Made by a program: the position numbers and the translations under genes. 64,000 bases of DNA, taken from assembly GCF_002930645.1 (NCBI RefSeq), contig NZ_PSNW01000016.1, forward strand, positions 43,884 to 107,883. Reading direction: 5' to 3'. Below are positions 48,814 to 56,638 of this stretch, one piece after another (position 1 is the stretch's first letter; each line of letters starts with the position of its first letter). The notes under the pieces are model-generated. The model made no database searches and had not been told where the DNA came from. It was given only the letters and a program-made list of their open reading frames with translations. This stretch comes from Solimonas fluminis. GTDB lineage: Bacteria; Pseudomonadota; Gammaproteobacteria; Nevskiales; Nevskiaceae.

Positions 48814-49980
48814 TCAGTAAGACTTGGGAAGCTCCAGCACCTTCTCGGCGAGGAAGTTCAGGATCATGTGCGGGCTCACCGGCGCGGTGCGCGGGATCAG
48901 CACCTCCCGCAGCAGGCGCTCGATGTGGTACTCCTGCGCGTAACCCATGCCGCCCAGCGTGAGCATCGCGGTGTGGCAGGCCTCGAAGGCGAACTCGCCG
49001 GCCAGGTACTTGCCGGTGTTGGCCTCGACGCCGCATTCCTGCCCCTTGTCGAACAGCGTGGCGGCCTTCATCACCATGAGGTTGGCGGCCTCCAGCTGCG
49101 CCCAGCACTTGGCCAGCGGGTGCTGGATGCCCTGGTTCATGCCGATGGGGCGGCCGAACACGATGCGCTCGCGGGCGTAGCGCGCGGCGCGGAAGATGGC
49201 GGCGCGGCCGATGCCGATGGCCTCGGCGGCCACCAGCACGCGCTCCGGGTTCAGGCCATGCAGCAGGATCTTGAAGCCCTGCCCTTCCTCGCCGATGCGG
49301 TCCTCTTCCGGCACGAAGAGATCGTTGATGAACAGCATGTTGGAGTCCACCGCGTGGCGGCCCATCTTGTGGATGAGGCGCACCTCGACCTTGGCGCGGT
49401 CCAGGTCGGTATAGAACAGCGACAGGCCTTCGGTCTTCTTCTTGACCTGCTCCAGCGGCGTGGTGCGCGCCAGCAGCAGCATCTTGTTGGAGACCTGCGC
49501 GGTGGAGATCCAGATCTTCTCGCCGTTGACGAGGTAGCCGCCCTCGCGTTTCTCGGCGCGGGTCTTGATCTCGGTGGTGTTCAGGCCCGCATTGGGCTCG
49601 GTGACGGCGAAGCAGACGCGGTCCTCGCCGCCGACCACGCGCGGCAGGATGCGCTTCTTCTGCTGCTCGTTGCCGAACAGCACCACCGGCTGCACGCTGA
49701 ATACCGGGATATGGATGCTGGAGGCGCCGCTCATGCCGGCGCCGGACTCGGCCACCGCCTGCATCATCACCGCCGCCTCGGTGATGCCCAGGCCGGAGCC
49801 TCCGTATTCCGAGGGCATGGCCATGCCCAGCCAGCCGCCCTCCACCATCGACCGGAAGAACTCCTGGGGGAACACGCCGTCATGGTCGTGCTGCAGCCAG
49901 TACTCCGGAGAGAACTGCTGACAGTGCTTCAGGATCGTGTCGCGGATGTTCTGCTGGTCCGGCGTCAGTGAGAAGTCCAT
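48814..49980 (-). CDS. Acyl-CoA dehydrogenase
   Basis: 388 residues from the ATG at 49980 (M-D-F-S-L-T-P-D-Q); an in-frame TTG three codons upstream is less likely. FAD- and substrate-binding blocks are C-F-A-V-T-E-P-N-A-G and W-I-S-T-A. The catalytic Glu is in G-G-M-G-Y-A-Q-E-Y-H-I-E-R. Length fits the short/medium-chain family. It is divergent from the CaiB-type CoA-transferase gene across about 145 bases, which contain direct repeats. Confidence 0.92.
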   Translation of the reverse strand: MDFSLTPDQQNIRDTILKHCQQFSPEYWLQHDHDGVFPQEFFRSMVEGGWLGMAMPSEYGGSGLGITEAAVMMQAVAESGAGMSGASSIHIPVFSVQPVVLFGNEQQKKRILPRVVGGEDRVCFAVTEPNAGLNTTEIKTRAEKREGGYLVNGEKIWISTAQVSNKMLLLARTTPLEQVKKKTEGLSLFYTDLDRAKVEVRLIHKMGRHAVDSNMLFINDLFVPEEDRIGEEGQGFKILLHGLNPERVLVAAEAIGIGRAAIFRAARYARERIVFGRPIGMNQGIQHPLAKCWAQLEAANLMVMKAATLFDKGQECGVEANTGKYLAGEFAFEACHTAMLTLGGMGYAQEYHIERLLREVLIPRTAPVSPHMILNFLAEKVLELPKSY

Positions 49981-50042
49981 GATTTTCAACCCGATAGTGG
50001 CTATCCAGGACAGCCGGCGCCCCTCCCCGGGGCTTCGGCTTA

Positions 50043-50068
50043 TGTACTGATATTAGCTCATTGTACTG
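50043..50068. promoter_or_regulatory. Direct repeats in the divergent acyl-CoA dehydrogenase/CaiB gap
   Basis: TGTACTG occurs at 50043-50049 and 50062-50068, 19 bases apart (about two helical turns), within an AT-rich island between the two divergent starts. This suits tandem binding of a regulator such as the IclR protein encoded at 51758. Inference only. Confidence 0.35.
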
Positions 50069-50125
50069 GAATGCGTACGGCCTTCATGAAAGAATCCCGC
50101 CATGGCACGAGGAGGATCAGGGTCC

Positions 50126-51304
50126 ATGGGCAGTTCCTTGAAGCGCAGCGGTCCGCTGGCGGGCGTGAAGGTGGTTGATCTCACGGCGATGGTCATGGGG
50201 CCCTATTGCACGCAGATCATGGCGGACCTCGGCGCCGACGTGATCAAGGTGGAGCCGCCGGAGGGCGACGGCACGCGCTACATCTCCGTGGGCCCCTCCC
50301 CGACCATGGGCGGCGTCTTCGCCAACGTGAACCGCGGCAAGCGCAGCGTGATCCTCGATCTGCGCACGGAGGCCGGCAAGGCCGCGCTATGGACCCTGGT
50401 GGAGCAGGCCGACGTCTTCATCCACACCATGCGCTCCAAGGCCATCGCCAAGCTCGGCTTCAGCTACGGCGAAGTGGCCCGGCGCAATCCCGGCATCGTC
50501 TACACCAATGCCTACGGCTACAGCCGCCGCGGCCCGGCGGGCGACCAACCCGCCTATGACGACACCATTCAGGCCGAGTGCGGCCTGACCGCCGTACAGC
50601 AGATGCTGACCGGCGAGGCCAGCTTCGTCGGCACCATCGCCGCCGACAAGGTGGCAGGCCTCACCGTGCTCTACGCCACGACGATGGCGCTGTTCCACAA
50701 GGCGCGCACGGGCGAGGGCCAGGAAGTGGAAGTGGGCATGTTCGAGACCATGGCCTCCTTCATGCTGGTGGAGCATGCCAATGGCGCCATGTTCAGCCCG
50801 CCGCTGGGCGAGGCCTTCTACCCGCGCGCCGTGGCGCGCAACCGCCGGCCCTATCGCACGAAGGACGGCCAGATCGCGGCGCTGATCTACAACGACAAGC
50901 ACTGGAGCCTGTTCGTGAAGGCGGTGCAGCCGGCCTGGGTGGATGACAGCATGGCCACGCTGAAGCAGCGCGCCCAGCAGATCGACAAGGTGTACGGCCT
51001 GCTGGCGGAGACCTTCAAGGAACGCACGACGCAGGAGTGGCTGGACCTGCTGGGCGAACTGGGCATCCCCGCGGCGCCGCTGCGCACGCCGGCGGAGCTG
51101 TTCGACAACGAGCACCTGAATGCCACCGGGTTCTTCGAGACGGTGGATTCACAGCATGGGCCGGTGCGGTTTCCAGGCGTGCCGACGTGGTTCTCGCAGA
51201 CGCCGGGGCGAATCGCCGGCCCCGCGCCCGAGTTGGGGGAACATACGGGAGAGGTGCTGGAGGAGTATGGACTCGCGATGGTGGCGGAAAAAGCAGCGAG
51301 CTGA
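50126..51304 (+). CDS. CaiB/BaiF-type (class III) CoA-transferase
   Basis: 392 residues from the ATG at 50126, which has AGGAGG ten bases before it; an upstream in-frame ATG at 50102 would add eight residues. Family hallmarks: L-A-G-V-K-V-V-D-L-T, Y-C-T-Q-I-M-A-D-L-G-A-D-V-I-K-V-E-P-P, N-R-G-K-R-S-V-I-L-D-L and the acyl-accepting Asp in P-A-Y-D-D-T-I-Q-A. Class III enzymes move CoA between acids, often aromatic or branched. Its 3' end overlaps the antisense tail of the toxin gene. Confidence 0.9.
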   Translation: MGSSLKRSGPLAGVKVVDLTAMVMGPYCTQIMADLGADVIKVEPPEGDGTRYISVGPSPTMGGVFANVNRGKRSVILDLRTEAGKAALWTLVEQADVFIHTMRSKAIAKLGFSYGEVARRNPGIVYTNAYGYSRRGPAGDQPAYDDTIQAECGLTAVQQMLTGEASFVGTIAADKVAGLTVLYATTMALFHKARTGEGQEVEVGMFETMASFMLVEHANGAMFSPPLGEAFYPRAVARNRRPYRTKDGQIAALIYNDKHWSLFVKAVQPAWVDDSMATLKQRAQQIDKVYGLLAETFKERTTQEWLDLLGELGIPAAPLRTPAELFDNEHLNATGFFETVDSQHGPVRFPGVPTWFSQTPGRIAGPAPELGEHTGEVLEEYGLAMVAEKAAS

Positions 51305-51679
51305 GCGCTCCGACTCAGGGGCGCCCGCGCGGCGACCCTTGGCACCACCAGCCGGGTCTGCAGCCTTGACGCCGCCCGCCTTGACGGACAGTCGCCCGGG
51401 CTTCACCAACCGCTCTGCCCGCATGGCATACAGGATATATACAAGCTCGCCGTCCTCCCTGTAGGAGATGCGGCAAGGCGACTCAATGAGCTGACGATAA
51501 CGCCAGCCCTTGAGTTCAGGGGGCTTCGGGCCGCGCTTGGGATGCTGGGCCAACTGCTCTACATCCCGGAACGCCTTCTGCACCAACTCCCGCGCCGCTT
51601 CGGGATTCTCCAACGTAATGTAGTCGGCAATGGCGTCAAGATCGCTCAACGCCGGCTCAGTCCAGATTACTTGAGCCAT
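51149..51679 (-). CDS. ParE/RelE-type toxin with abnormal C-terminal read-through
   Basis: The first 95 or so of 176 codons are a normal ParE/RelE toxin: I-W-T-E-P-A-L-S-D-L-D-A-I-A-D-Y-I, then P-K-R-G-P-K-P-P-E-L and a strand R-I-S-Y-R-E-D-G-E-L-V-Y-I-L-Y-A-M-R-A-E-R. Typical members stop here. This frame continues about 75 codons of Arg/Gly-rich sequence into the 3' end of the CaiB gene on the other strand (51149-51304). The natural stop was probably lost, so the toxin may be inactive or destabilised. Confidence 0.7.
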   Translation of the reverse strand: MAQVIWTEPALSDLDAIADYITLENPEAARELVQKAFRDVEQLAQHPKRGPKPPELKGWRYRQLIESPCRISYREDGELVYILYAMRAERLVKPGRLSVKAGGVKAADPAGGAKGRRAGAPESERSARCFFRHHRESILLQHLSRMFPQLGRGAGDSPRRLREPRRHAWKPHRPML

Positions 51680-51757
51680 CTTGCCATGCGCTTCTTGGCC
51701 TCGGCATGAGAAACGGTGCGGCCTTCCTCGATCGCCTTTTTCTCCGCGGGCGATGCC
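51667..51757 (-). pseudogene. N-terminally truncated antitoxin
   Basis: Just before the toxin, the minus strand encodes A-S-P-A-E-K-K-A-I-E-E-G-R-T-V-S-H-A-E-A and then K-K-R-M-A-R-W-L-K, stop. This is the conserved C-terminal end of a small antitoxin, and its stop overlaps the toxin start by 13 bases as in intact modules. The N-terminal DNA-binding part and start codon are missing; the frame meets the end of the IclR gene (stop at 51758). Confidence 0.6.
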
Positions 51758-52546
51758 TTACAGCAAGCTCGTCCGCTGCTGCGGAGCGCGATAGCCGAGG
51801 CTGGCCGAAATCGCCGCCGCTTCTTGCCCAACCATCACAGCCAGTTCGTCTCCGCGCGATTGCTGGCGTGAACTGGGCGCCGCAACGATCAGGGCGCCGA
51901 TGGCCGTGCCGGTAGCGTCGCGTACGACAGCGGCGGTACCGCTGGCCCCATCCGCCGCCTGATCCATGGTCTGCGCCACGCCAGCCTCGCGCGCAGCGGC
52001 AATGATCTCCGCAAGCTTCTGCTTGTCGACTTCCGTGCTGGCGGTGAGCGACTGCGGCTTGAGTTGGCGCAGGTAGTCCTTCACTTCTTCCTCGGGCTCC
52101 GCGGCCAGCAGGACGCGGCCGCCCGCAGTGCAGTAGAGGGGGCGGCGGTCGCCGACCGAGACGGTGAAGCGGACGACCTTGCGGCTCTCGATGGCGTCCA
52201 CGTAGGTGAGCATGCCGCTGTCGGCATCGCGCACGGCGAACAGGACGGTTTCGCCGGAGCGCTCGGCCAGGCGGCGCATGCCGGCGCGGACGAGATCGGA
52301 GGACTGGAAGCGGCGGCGGGCTTCGAGCAGGGCGCTGCCGAGGCCGAAGGCGCGGGGGCCGAGCCGGTAGCTGCCTTCCGCCAGGTCCACGATGCCCTCC
52401 TCCACCAGGCCGCGCAGCAGGGCGGCGATGCTGGTCTTGGGAGCCTGCAGCACGCGGCTCAGCTGCGCCAGGCCCATGGGCTCGGGGCTGGCGCAGAGGG
52501 CTTCCAGGATGTGGATGACCCGGGTGACGGACTGCGGGGAGTTCAT
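51758..52546 (-). CDS. IclR-family transcriptional regulator
   Basis: 262 residues. The N-terminal winged helix runs from S-V-T-R-V-I-H-I-L-E-A-L to A-P-K-T-S-I-A-A-L-L-R-G-L with the wing Y-R-L-G-P-R-A-F. The effector domain shows V-L-F-A-V-R-D-A-D, C-T-A-G-G-R-V-L-L-A and T-M-D-Q-A-A-D-G-A-S-G-T-A-A-V-V. The last codons (Q-Q-R-T-S-L-L) abut the antitoxin remnant, so the gene's 3' end may have been rearranged. Its likely targets are the neighbouring CoA-ester genes. Confidence 0.9.
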   Translation of the reverse strand: MNSPQSVTRVIHILEALCASPEPMGLAQLSRVLQAPKTSIAALLRGLVEEGIVDLAEGSYRLGPRAFGLGSALLEARRRFQSSDLVRAGMRRLAERSGETVLFAVRDADSGMLTYVDAIESRKVVRFTVSVGDRRPLYCTAGGRVLLAAEPEEEVKDYLRQLKPQSLTASTEVDKQKLAEIIAAAREAGVAQTMDQAADGASGTAAVVRDATGTAIGALIVAAPSSRQQSRGDELAVMVGQEAAAISASLGYRAPQQRTSLL

Positions 52547-52960
52547 ATCCCTATTATGCGGGGCAGGCGCGGGGTGGGGTCAAAACAGATGCGCGTGGGC
52601 TGAAGCCCACCCTACGACTTTCCATCGGCGGTCGACGAGTTGCCGCCCACCCTTCGACAGGCTCAGGGCGAACGGCAACTTTTAGGCGTAGCTGGCGCCA
52701 GAAGGATCTACAGAAGCCCTCTCGGCAGCTGCTCCTGCGTTGCCCTACCTCGGGCATCCATGCCCTCGTCCCCTACCCCTCTCCCGCAAGCGGGAGGGAA
52801 GCGAAAACGCGTGGGCTGAAGCCCACCCTACCAACGACTGGCCTGTCTCCGGTCGAAGCTGCGGTGGGGAGTCCGCCCGTACTTCGACAGGCTCGCCTGG
52901 AGGCGCCTACTTCTGGCAGCACGAACGGACTTCGAGGCTTGGTGGGTGTCCCTACCCGTC
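52547..52960. repeat. Cluster of interspersed repeats
   Basis: This 414-base gap has no gene. It is a patchwork of repeats: GTGGGCTGAAGCCCAC palindromes at 52592-52616 and 52808-52833, TTCGACA-type repeats at 52629-52680 and 52868-52930, and a CT-rich palindrome at 52771-52800. Such packing suggests a tolerated insertion hot spot. Confidence 0.75.
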
Positions 52961-53677
52961 TTAAGCGAACACTTCGGCGAACAGGCCCTGCATCGCCGCC
53001 CAGGAACGGCGGTCGGCGCCGGCGTTGTAGGCGAATCCGGGAGCGCCGCGCGCGTCGGCGTCCGGGTTGGTGAAGCTGTGGACGACGTTGCCGTGGCTGA
53101 GGAGTTGCCAGTCCACCTTGTCGCGGGTCAGTTCGGCGAGGATGGCGGCCAGGGGCTCGGGCTTCATCAGGGGGTCTTCGGCGCCGTGGCAGACGAGGAC
53201 CTTGGCCTTGATCTTGCCGGCGTCGGCCTCCAGCGGCGGCTGCAGGCCGGCGTGGAAGGTGACGATGGCGGACAAGGGAGCGCCGCTGCGCGCGAGTTCC
53301 AGGCTGCAGGCGCCGCCGAAGCAGAAGCCGATGGCAGCGGTGCGGGCGGCATCCACCTGCGGCTGCGCCCGCAGCAATTCATGGGCGGCCTGCAGGCGCG
53401 CACGCCAGGCGGCGCGGTCGCCGAACAGGGCGAGGATCGCGGGGCGGACCTGGGCCAGGTCCTGGAACTCGCGGCCTTCGCCGTGGATATCCACGGCCAG
53501 CGCGGCGTAGCCCAACTCGGCGAGGCGCCGGGCCCGCTGCAGGGCGTGGTCACCCAGGCCGAAGGCCTCGGGGAAGACCAGCACGCCGGGGCGCGGGCCC
53601 TGCAGGGTTTCGTCGAGGAAGAACTGGTGGATGTGGCGCTGGCCGTTCTCGGTGGTTTCGATGGGCTGCTGGTGCAT
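52961..53677 (-). CDS. Dienelactone hydrolase family protein
   Basis: 238 residues from the ATG at 53677, which has AGGAGG immediately upstream. The dienelactone-hydrolase markers are the Cys nucleophile elbow G-F-C-F-G-G, P-G-V-L-V-F-P-E-A-F-G, the acid in C-H-G-A-E-D-P, and the His in H-G-N-V-V-H-S-F-T-N-P. The catalytic Cys-Asp-His triad is therefore complete. It could open lactones produced by Baeyer-Villiger chemistry. Single gene, minus strand. Confidence 0.9.
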   Translation of the reverse strand: MHQQPIETTENGQRHIHQFFLDETLQGPRPGVLVFPEAFGLGDHALQRARRLAELGYAALAVDIHGEGREFQDLAQVRPAILALFGDRAAWRARLQAAHELLRAQPQVDAARTAAIGFCFGGACSLELARSGAPLSAIVTFHAGLQPPLEADAGKIKAKVLVCHGAEDPLMKPEPLAAILAELTRDKVDWQLLSHGNVVHSFTNPDADARGAPGFAYNAGADRRSWAAMQGLFAEVFA

Positions 53678-53726
53678 GGGGATTCCTCCTGGCGTGGCAT
53701 GCCGGAAATTGGCGGGTGTTACGGAA

Positions 53727-53772
53727 ACCCTCTCCCGGCCTTCGGCCACCCTCTCCCGCAGGCGGAAGGGGG
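53727..53772. repeat. CT-rich palindromic repeat
   Basis: Tandem CCCTCTCCCGGCCTTCGGCC and CCTCTCCCGCAGGCGGAAGG units between the dienelactone hydrolase start and the ferredoxin terminator. Same dispersed family as at 37531 and 62841. Confidence 0.55.
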
Positions 53773-53785
53773 ACGGCAACGCATA

Positions 53786-53817
53786 GAAAAAGGCGGAACG
53801 GCAGGACCGTTCCGCCC
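53786..53817 (-). terminator. Intrinsic terminator of the ferredoxin gene
   Basis: On the minus strand GGGCGGAACGG pairs with CCGTTCCGCC around TCCTG and is followed by TTTTTC. The strong stem and U-tract lie about 70 bases after the ferredoxin stop. Confidence 0.8.
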
Positions 53818-53887
53818 AATGATAGGAGACTCGACGAGGAGAGCCTCCCAGTGCTCTTGCGGCGGACCCTGGCCCGCGGCGGTGAAG

Positions 53888-54208
53888 CTAGAACTGGCTG
53901 GCCGGCGTGCGCAGGACCAGGCCGTCGAGTTCGCCGGTGATCCTGATCTGGCAGCAGAGGCGGCTGTTCTCCTCCACGGAGAGCGAGCCTTCCAGCAGCA
54001 TCTTCTCTTCCTCCGACATGGGCGGCAGCTTGGCCAGCCAGGCCGCGTCCACGTAGGTGTGGCAGGTGGCACAGCTGCAGGCGCCGCCGCAGTCGCCGAC
54101 GATGCCCGGCACGAGGTTGTCGAGCGCGGCCTGCATGACGGTGCTGCCCACTCCCGCCTCCACGTCGCGCTGGGTGCCGTTGTGCTCGATGAAGACGATC
54201 TTCGCCAT
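53888..54208 (-). CDS. Adrenodoxin-type [2Fe-2S] ferredoxin
   Basis: 106 residues from the ATG at 54208, with GGAAG about ten bases upstream. Cluster ligands follow the C-x5-C-x2-C...C pattern: G-D-C-G-G-A-C-S-C-A-T-C-H-T-Y with a later C-C-Q-I-R. This type transfers electrons to cytochromes P450 and to some Rieske oxygenases. No P450 is in the window, so the Rieske protein at 34329 is a candidate partner. Divergent from a TetR gene across a clear palindromic operator; a terminator follows. Confidence 0.92.
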   Translation of the reverse strand: MAKIVFIEHNGTQRDVEAGVGSTVMQAALDNLVPGIVGDCGGACSCATCHTYVDAAWLAKLPPMSEEEKMLLEGSLSVEENSRLCCQIRITGELDGLVLRTPASQF

Positions 54209-54278
54209 GATTCGGTTCACTTCCACTGAGATTCGAGGGGGACGGGGCCCAGGAGGCTTGCTCCGCGGCTCGGAACAT

Positions 54279-54301
54279 TTATGATATATATTGAATCATA
54301 A
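54279..54301. promoter_or_regulatory. Palindromic TetR operator
   Basis: TTATGAT (54279-54285), nine bases, then ATCATAA (54295-54301), a perfect inverted repeat 9 bases before the TetR start and about 70 before the ferredoxin start. It probably controls both divergent genes. Confidence 0.65.
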
Positions 54302-54309
54302 GATACACA

Positions 54310-54888
54310 ATGGATCATATCAAGGAAAATCTCGCCCCGGCGGGCGTCGTGACGGATGCCCGGATGCTCAGGACCCGCAAGGCCCTGCGCGAGGCCCTGC
54401 TCGCGCTGATCGAGCGCAAGCAGCTGGACGAGATCACGATCCGGGACATCGCGGCGGAGGCCGGCATCGGCTACGCCACCTTCTTCCGCCATCACGGCTC
54501 CAAGGCGGACCTGCTGGACGACGTGGCGGCGGAGCAGATCGCGCAGCTGATGGCGCGCACGCTGCCGCTGATGGAGTCCACCGATACGAAGGCGGGCTGC
54601 CGGGCGCTGGCGGAGTACGTCCATGCGAACCGCGCGATCTGGTCCGCCCTGCTGACCGGGGGCGCCTCGGGGGCGATGCGCGAGACCTTCATCCGCATGT
54701 CGGTCCAGGGCGCGGCCCACATCAAGACGCTGAGCTGGCTGCCGGTGGAGCTGGGCGCGGTGTTCGGCGTGGGGGCCACGGTGGAGATCCTGGCCTGGTG
54801 GCTGCGCCGGCCGGACGAGGTCTCCACCGAGCAGATCGCGGAGATCCTGCATCGGCTGGTGGTGGTGCCGACGGTGGGGAGCGGGTGA
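54310..54888 (+). CDS. TetR-family transcriptional regulator
   Basis: 192 residues. N-terminal helix-turn-helix: R-T-R-K-A-L-R-E-A-L-L-A-L, then I-T-I-R-D-I-A-A-E-A-G-I-G-Y-A-T-F-F-R-H-H-G-S-K-A-D-L-L, a standard TetR DNA-binding domain. The C-terminal ligand domain is unclassified. The start codon lies 9 bases from a perfect palindrome, implying tight autoregulation, with the divergent ferredoxin gene as co-target. Confidence 0.9.
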   Translation: MDHIKENLAPAGVVTDARMLRTRKALREALLALIERKQLDEITIRDIAAEAGIGYATFFRHHGSKADLLDDVAAEQIAQLMARTLPLMESTDTKAGCRALAEYVHANRAIWSALLTGGASGAMRETFIRMSVQGAAHIKTLSWLPVELGAVFGVGATVEILAWWLRRPDEVSTEQIAEILHRLVVVPTVGSG

Positions 54889-54962
54889 GGACGGAGAAGT
54901 CCGGAGCTCCCTGCAGAACCCTTTCGCACAGAACCTGCGGAAGGCCGAGGGAAATGCTCCCG

Positions 54963-55018
54963 CCGTCGATCAACGAGCTGCCGCCCACCCTTCGACAGGC
55001 TCAGGGCGAACGGCAACT
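54963..55018. repeat. Interspersed TTCGACA-type repeat, short form
   Basis: GCCGCCCACCCTTCGACAGG followed by CTCAGGGCGAACGGCAACT, nearly identical to 52629-52680. Lies in the gap between two convergent TetR genes. Confidence 0.7.
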
Positions 55019-55041
55019 GGCCAGAACGTCCCTTCCCCCAT

Positions 55042-55077
55042 AAAAAAAGCCGCCGTTGCCTTGGGGCAGCGGCGGCT
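55042..55077 (-). terminator. Strong intrinsic terminator of the second TetR gene
   Basis: On the minus strand AGCCGCCGCTGCC pairs with GGCAACGGCGGCT around CCAA and is followed by seven T residues. It begins about 16 bases after the TetR stop. Confidence 0.9.
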
Positions 55078-55093
55078 GGATTTGCATCAGACC

Positions 55094-55753
55094 TTACTTG
55101 GAGCGCTTCTTCACGCTCGCGCCCACCTGCTTGGTGATGCGGGCGTCCAGGTCCGGGAATTTCTCGGGGCGCATGGTGCCGTGCAGGCTCAGGCGCAGCA
55201 TCTCGCTGGAGAAGCGCTTGGCCATGGCCTGGCGCTCCTTGGCGGTGCGGGCATGGGCGCGGGCGAACACCGGCCAGAGGAAGGTGCTGATCAGCATCAT
55301 CACGGAATGCACTTCCGCGTCGATGCCGGGCTGGGCCATGTCGGATTGGGCGAAGCGCTCGAAGTGGGCGCGGTATTCGTTCCAGAAGGGATCGCTGGCG
55401 GGGCGGTTGGAGCTGAGCACCTCGAACAGCCAGACGCGGCCCAGCTCGGGGTTCTCCATGGCGAACTCGGCCATGTGCTCGGCTACGTCCTGGGCATTGG
55501 GCATCTCGCCCTTTTCCGGGTTGCCGCCGCCGAACACGGCTTGGCGCAGGCGCTCGGACATCCAGGCGGTGGTGGCTTCCAGGAGCTGTTCGCGGGTCGG
55601 GAAGTGCTGGTAGGCGGTGCCGCGGTTGACGCCGGCAAGCTGCGCCACCTGGGACACGCTCAGGCCCTCGGGACCGTCCTTGGCCAGCAGCGTGCCCGCG
55701 GCCTCCAGGATCGCCAGCCTCGTGCCTTCCGGGTCCCGCTTGCGCCTTTGCAT
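55094..55753 (-). CDS. TetR-family transcriptional regulator
   Basis: 219 residues from the ATG at 55753, chosen for its AGGAAAG ribosome site; an ATG 13 codons upstream is possible. The DNA-binding domain is T-R-L-A-I-L-E-A-A-G-T-L-L, L-S-V-S-Q-V-A-Q-L-A-G-V-N-R-G-T-A-Y-Q-H-F-P-T-R-E. The ligand domain (F-A-M-E-N-P-E-L-G-R-V-W-L-F-E) resembles regulators of lipid catabolism. Its promoter region holds the best copy of an operator-like motif that recurs before thiolase, mmsA and the nine-gene run, so it is the likely regulator of those genes. Confidence 0.9.
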   Translation of the reverse strand: MQRRKRDPEGTRLAILEAAGTLLAKDGPEGLSVSQVAQLAGVNRGTAYQHFPTREQLLEATTAWMSERLRQAVFGGGNPEKGEMPNAQDVAEHMAEFAMENPELGRVWLFEVLSSNRPASDPFWNEYRAHFERFAQSDMAQPGIDAEVHSVMMLISTFLWPVFARAHARTAKERQAMAKRFSSEMLRLSLHGTMRPEKFPDLDARITKQVGASVKKRSK

Positions 55754-55844
55754 TTTCTTTCCTGTCCCTGTCGCGATTGCCCCGTCGAACATTTTGTCTA
55801 ACTCCCTGTCCTTTGGCCAATTTTAGCCGCTTTTAGCGGCTTCA

Positions 55845-55867
55845 TATACAACGATGTTGTCTATATT
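55845..55867. promoter_or_regulatory. Shared operator-like motif, best copy (site 2)
   Basis: TACAACGATGTTGTCTAT at 55847-55864 lies in a larger near-palindrome with ATAT ends (55845-55867; core ACAAC-GAT-GTTGT). It is about 95 bases upstream of the TetR start, next to the small hairpin AGCCGCTTTTAGCGGCT at 55826-55842. Confidence 0.55.
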
Positions 55868-55897
55868 AGGAAGGTGTTCATCGCGACGCGGGGCGGC

Positions 55898-56638
55898 TCA
55901 GGCGAATTCGTAGGCCTCCAGCCACTCGGCGATGGCCCGCACGAAGCGGGCTGCGTCCGCGCCGTTGATGACGCGGTGGTCATAGCTCAGCGACAGCGGC
56001 AGCAACTGGCGCAGCACGGGCTTGCCCTCCCCGTCCGGCAGGAAACGGTCCTGCGTGCGGCAGATGCCGAGGATGGCGACCTCGGGCGCGTTGATGATCG
56101 GCGTGAAGCCGGTGCCGCCGATGTGGCCGAGCGAGGACAGCGTGAAGCAGCCGCCGGACATCTCGGCCATCGACAGGCCCTTGCTGCGCGCCTTCTCGGA
56201 GATGCGCGCCACTTCCTCGCCGATGGCGTCGATGCCCTTGCTGTCGCAGTCGCGCAGCACCGGCACCAGCAGGCCGGCGGGCACGTCCACGGCGATGCCG
56301 ATGTGGAAGTACTGGCGCGAGGTCAGCGTGGTGCCGTCGGCACTCAGCGCGCTGTTGAAACGCGGGTAGCGCTGCAGGGCTGCCACCGAGGCCTTGACCA
56401 GGGCGGACAGCAGCGAGCGCTTGTGCTCGGGGTGCGCGGCGTTCCAGGCCTTGCGGCGCTGCTCGAACACGGTGATGTCGGCGTCGTCATGATGCGTGAC
56501 ATGCGGGATGGACACCCAGTTGCGGTGCATGGCCCGCGCGACGTACTGCTGGGTCTTGCCCAGCGGCTTGGCTTCCACCGGGCCGTAGGACGAAAGGTCG
56601 TCGGCCGGCCAGGGTAGCAGGTTATTGAGGTTGCTCAT
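55898..56638 (-). CDS. Stand-alone E2-type (2-oxoacid dehydrogenase) acyltransferase catalytic domain
   Basis: 246 residues from the ATG at 56638. Only the catalytic trimer-forming domain is present: W-V-S-I-P-H-V-T-H-H-D-D-A-D-I-T, F-H-I-G-I-A-V-D-V-P-A-G-L-L-V-P-V, G-G-C-F-T-L-S-S-L-G-H-I-G-G and the active-site S-Y-D-H-R-V-I-N-G-A. The lipoyl and peripheral-subunit-binding domains of normal E2 proteins are missing. It overlaps the thiolase stop by four bases. Without a lipoyl arm it may transfer acyl groups between CoA and another thiol; the substrate is unknown. Confidence 0.85.
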   Translation of the reverse strand: MSNLNNLLPWPADDLSSYGPVEAKPLGKTQQYVARAMHRNWVSIPHVTHHDDADITVFEQRRKAWNAAHPEHKRSLLSALVKASVAALQRYPRFNSALSADGTTLTSRQYFHIGIAVDVPAGLLVPVLRDCDSKGIDAIGEEVARISEKARSKGLSMAEMSGGCFTLSSLGHIGGTGFTPIINAPEVAILGICRTQDRFLPDGEGKPVLRQLLPLSLSYDHRVINGADAARFVRAIAEWLEAYEFA

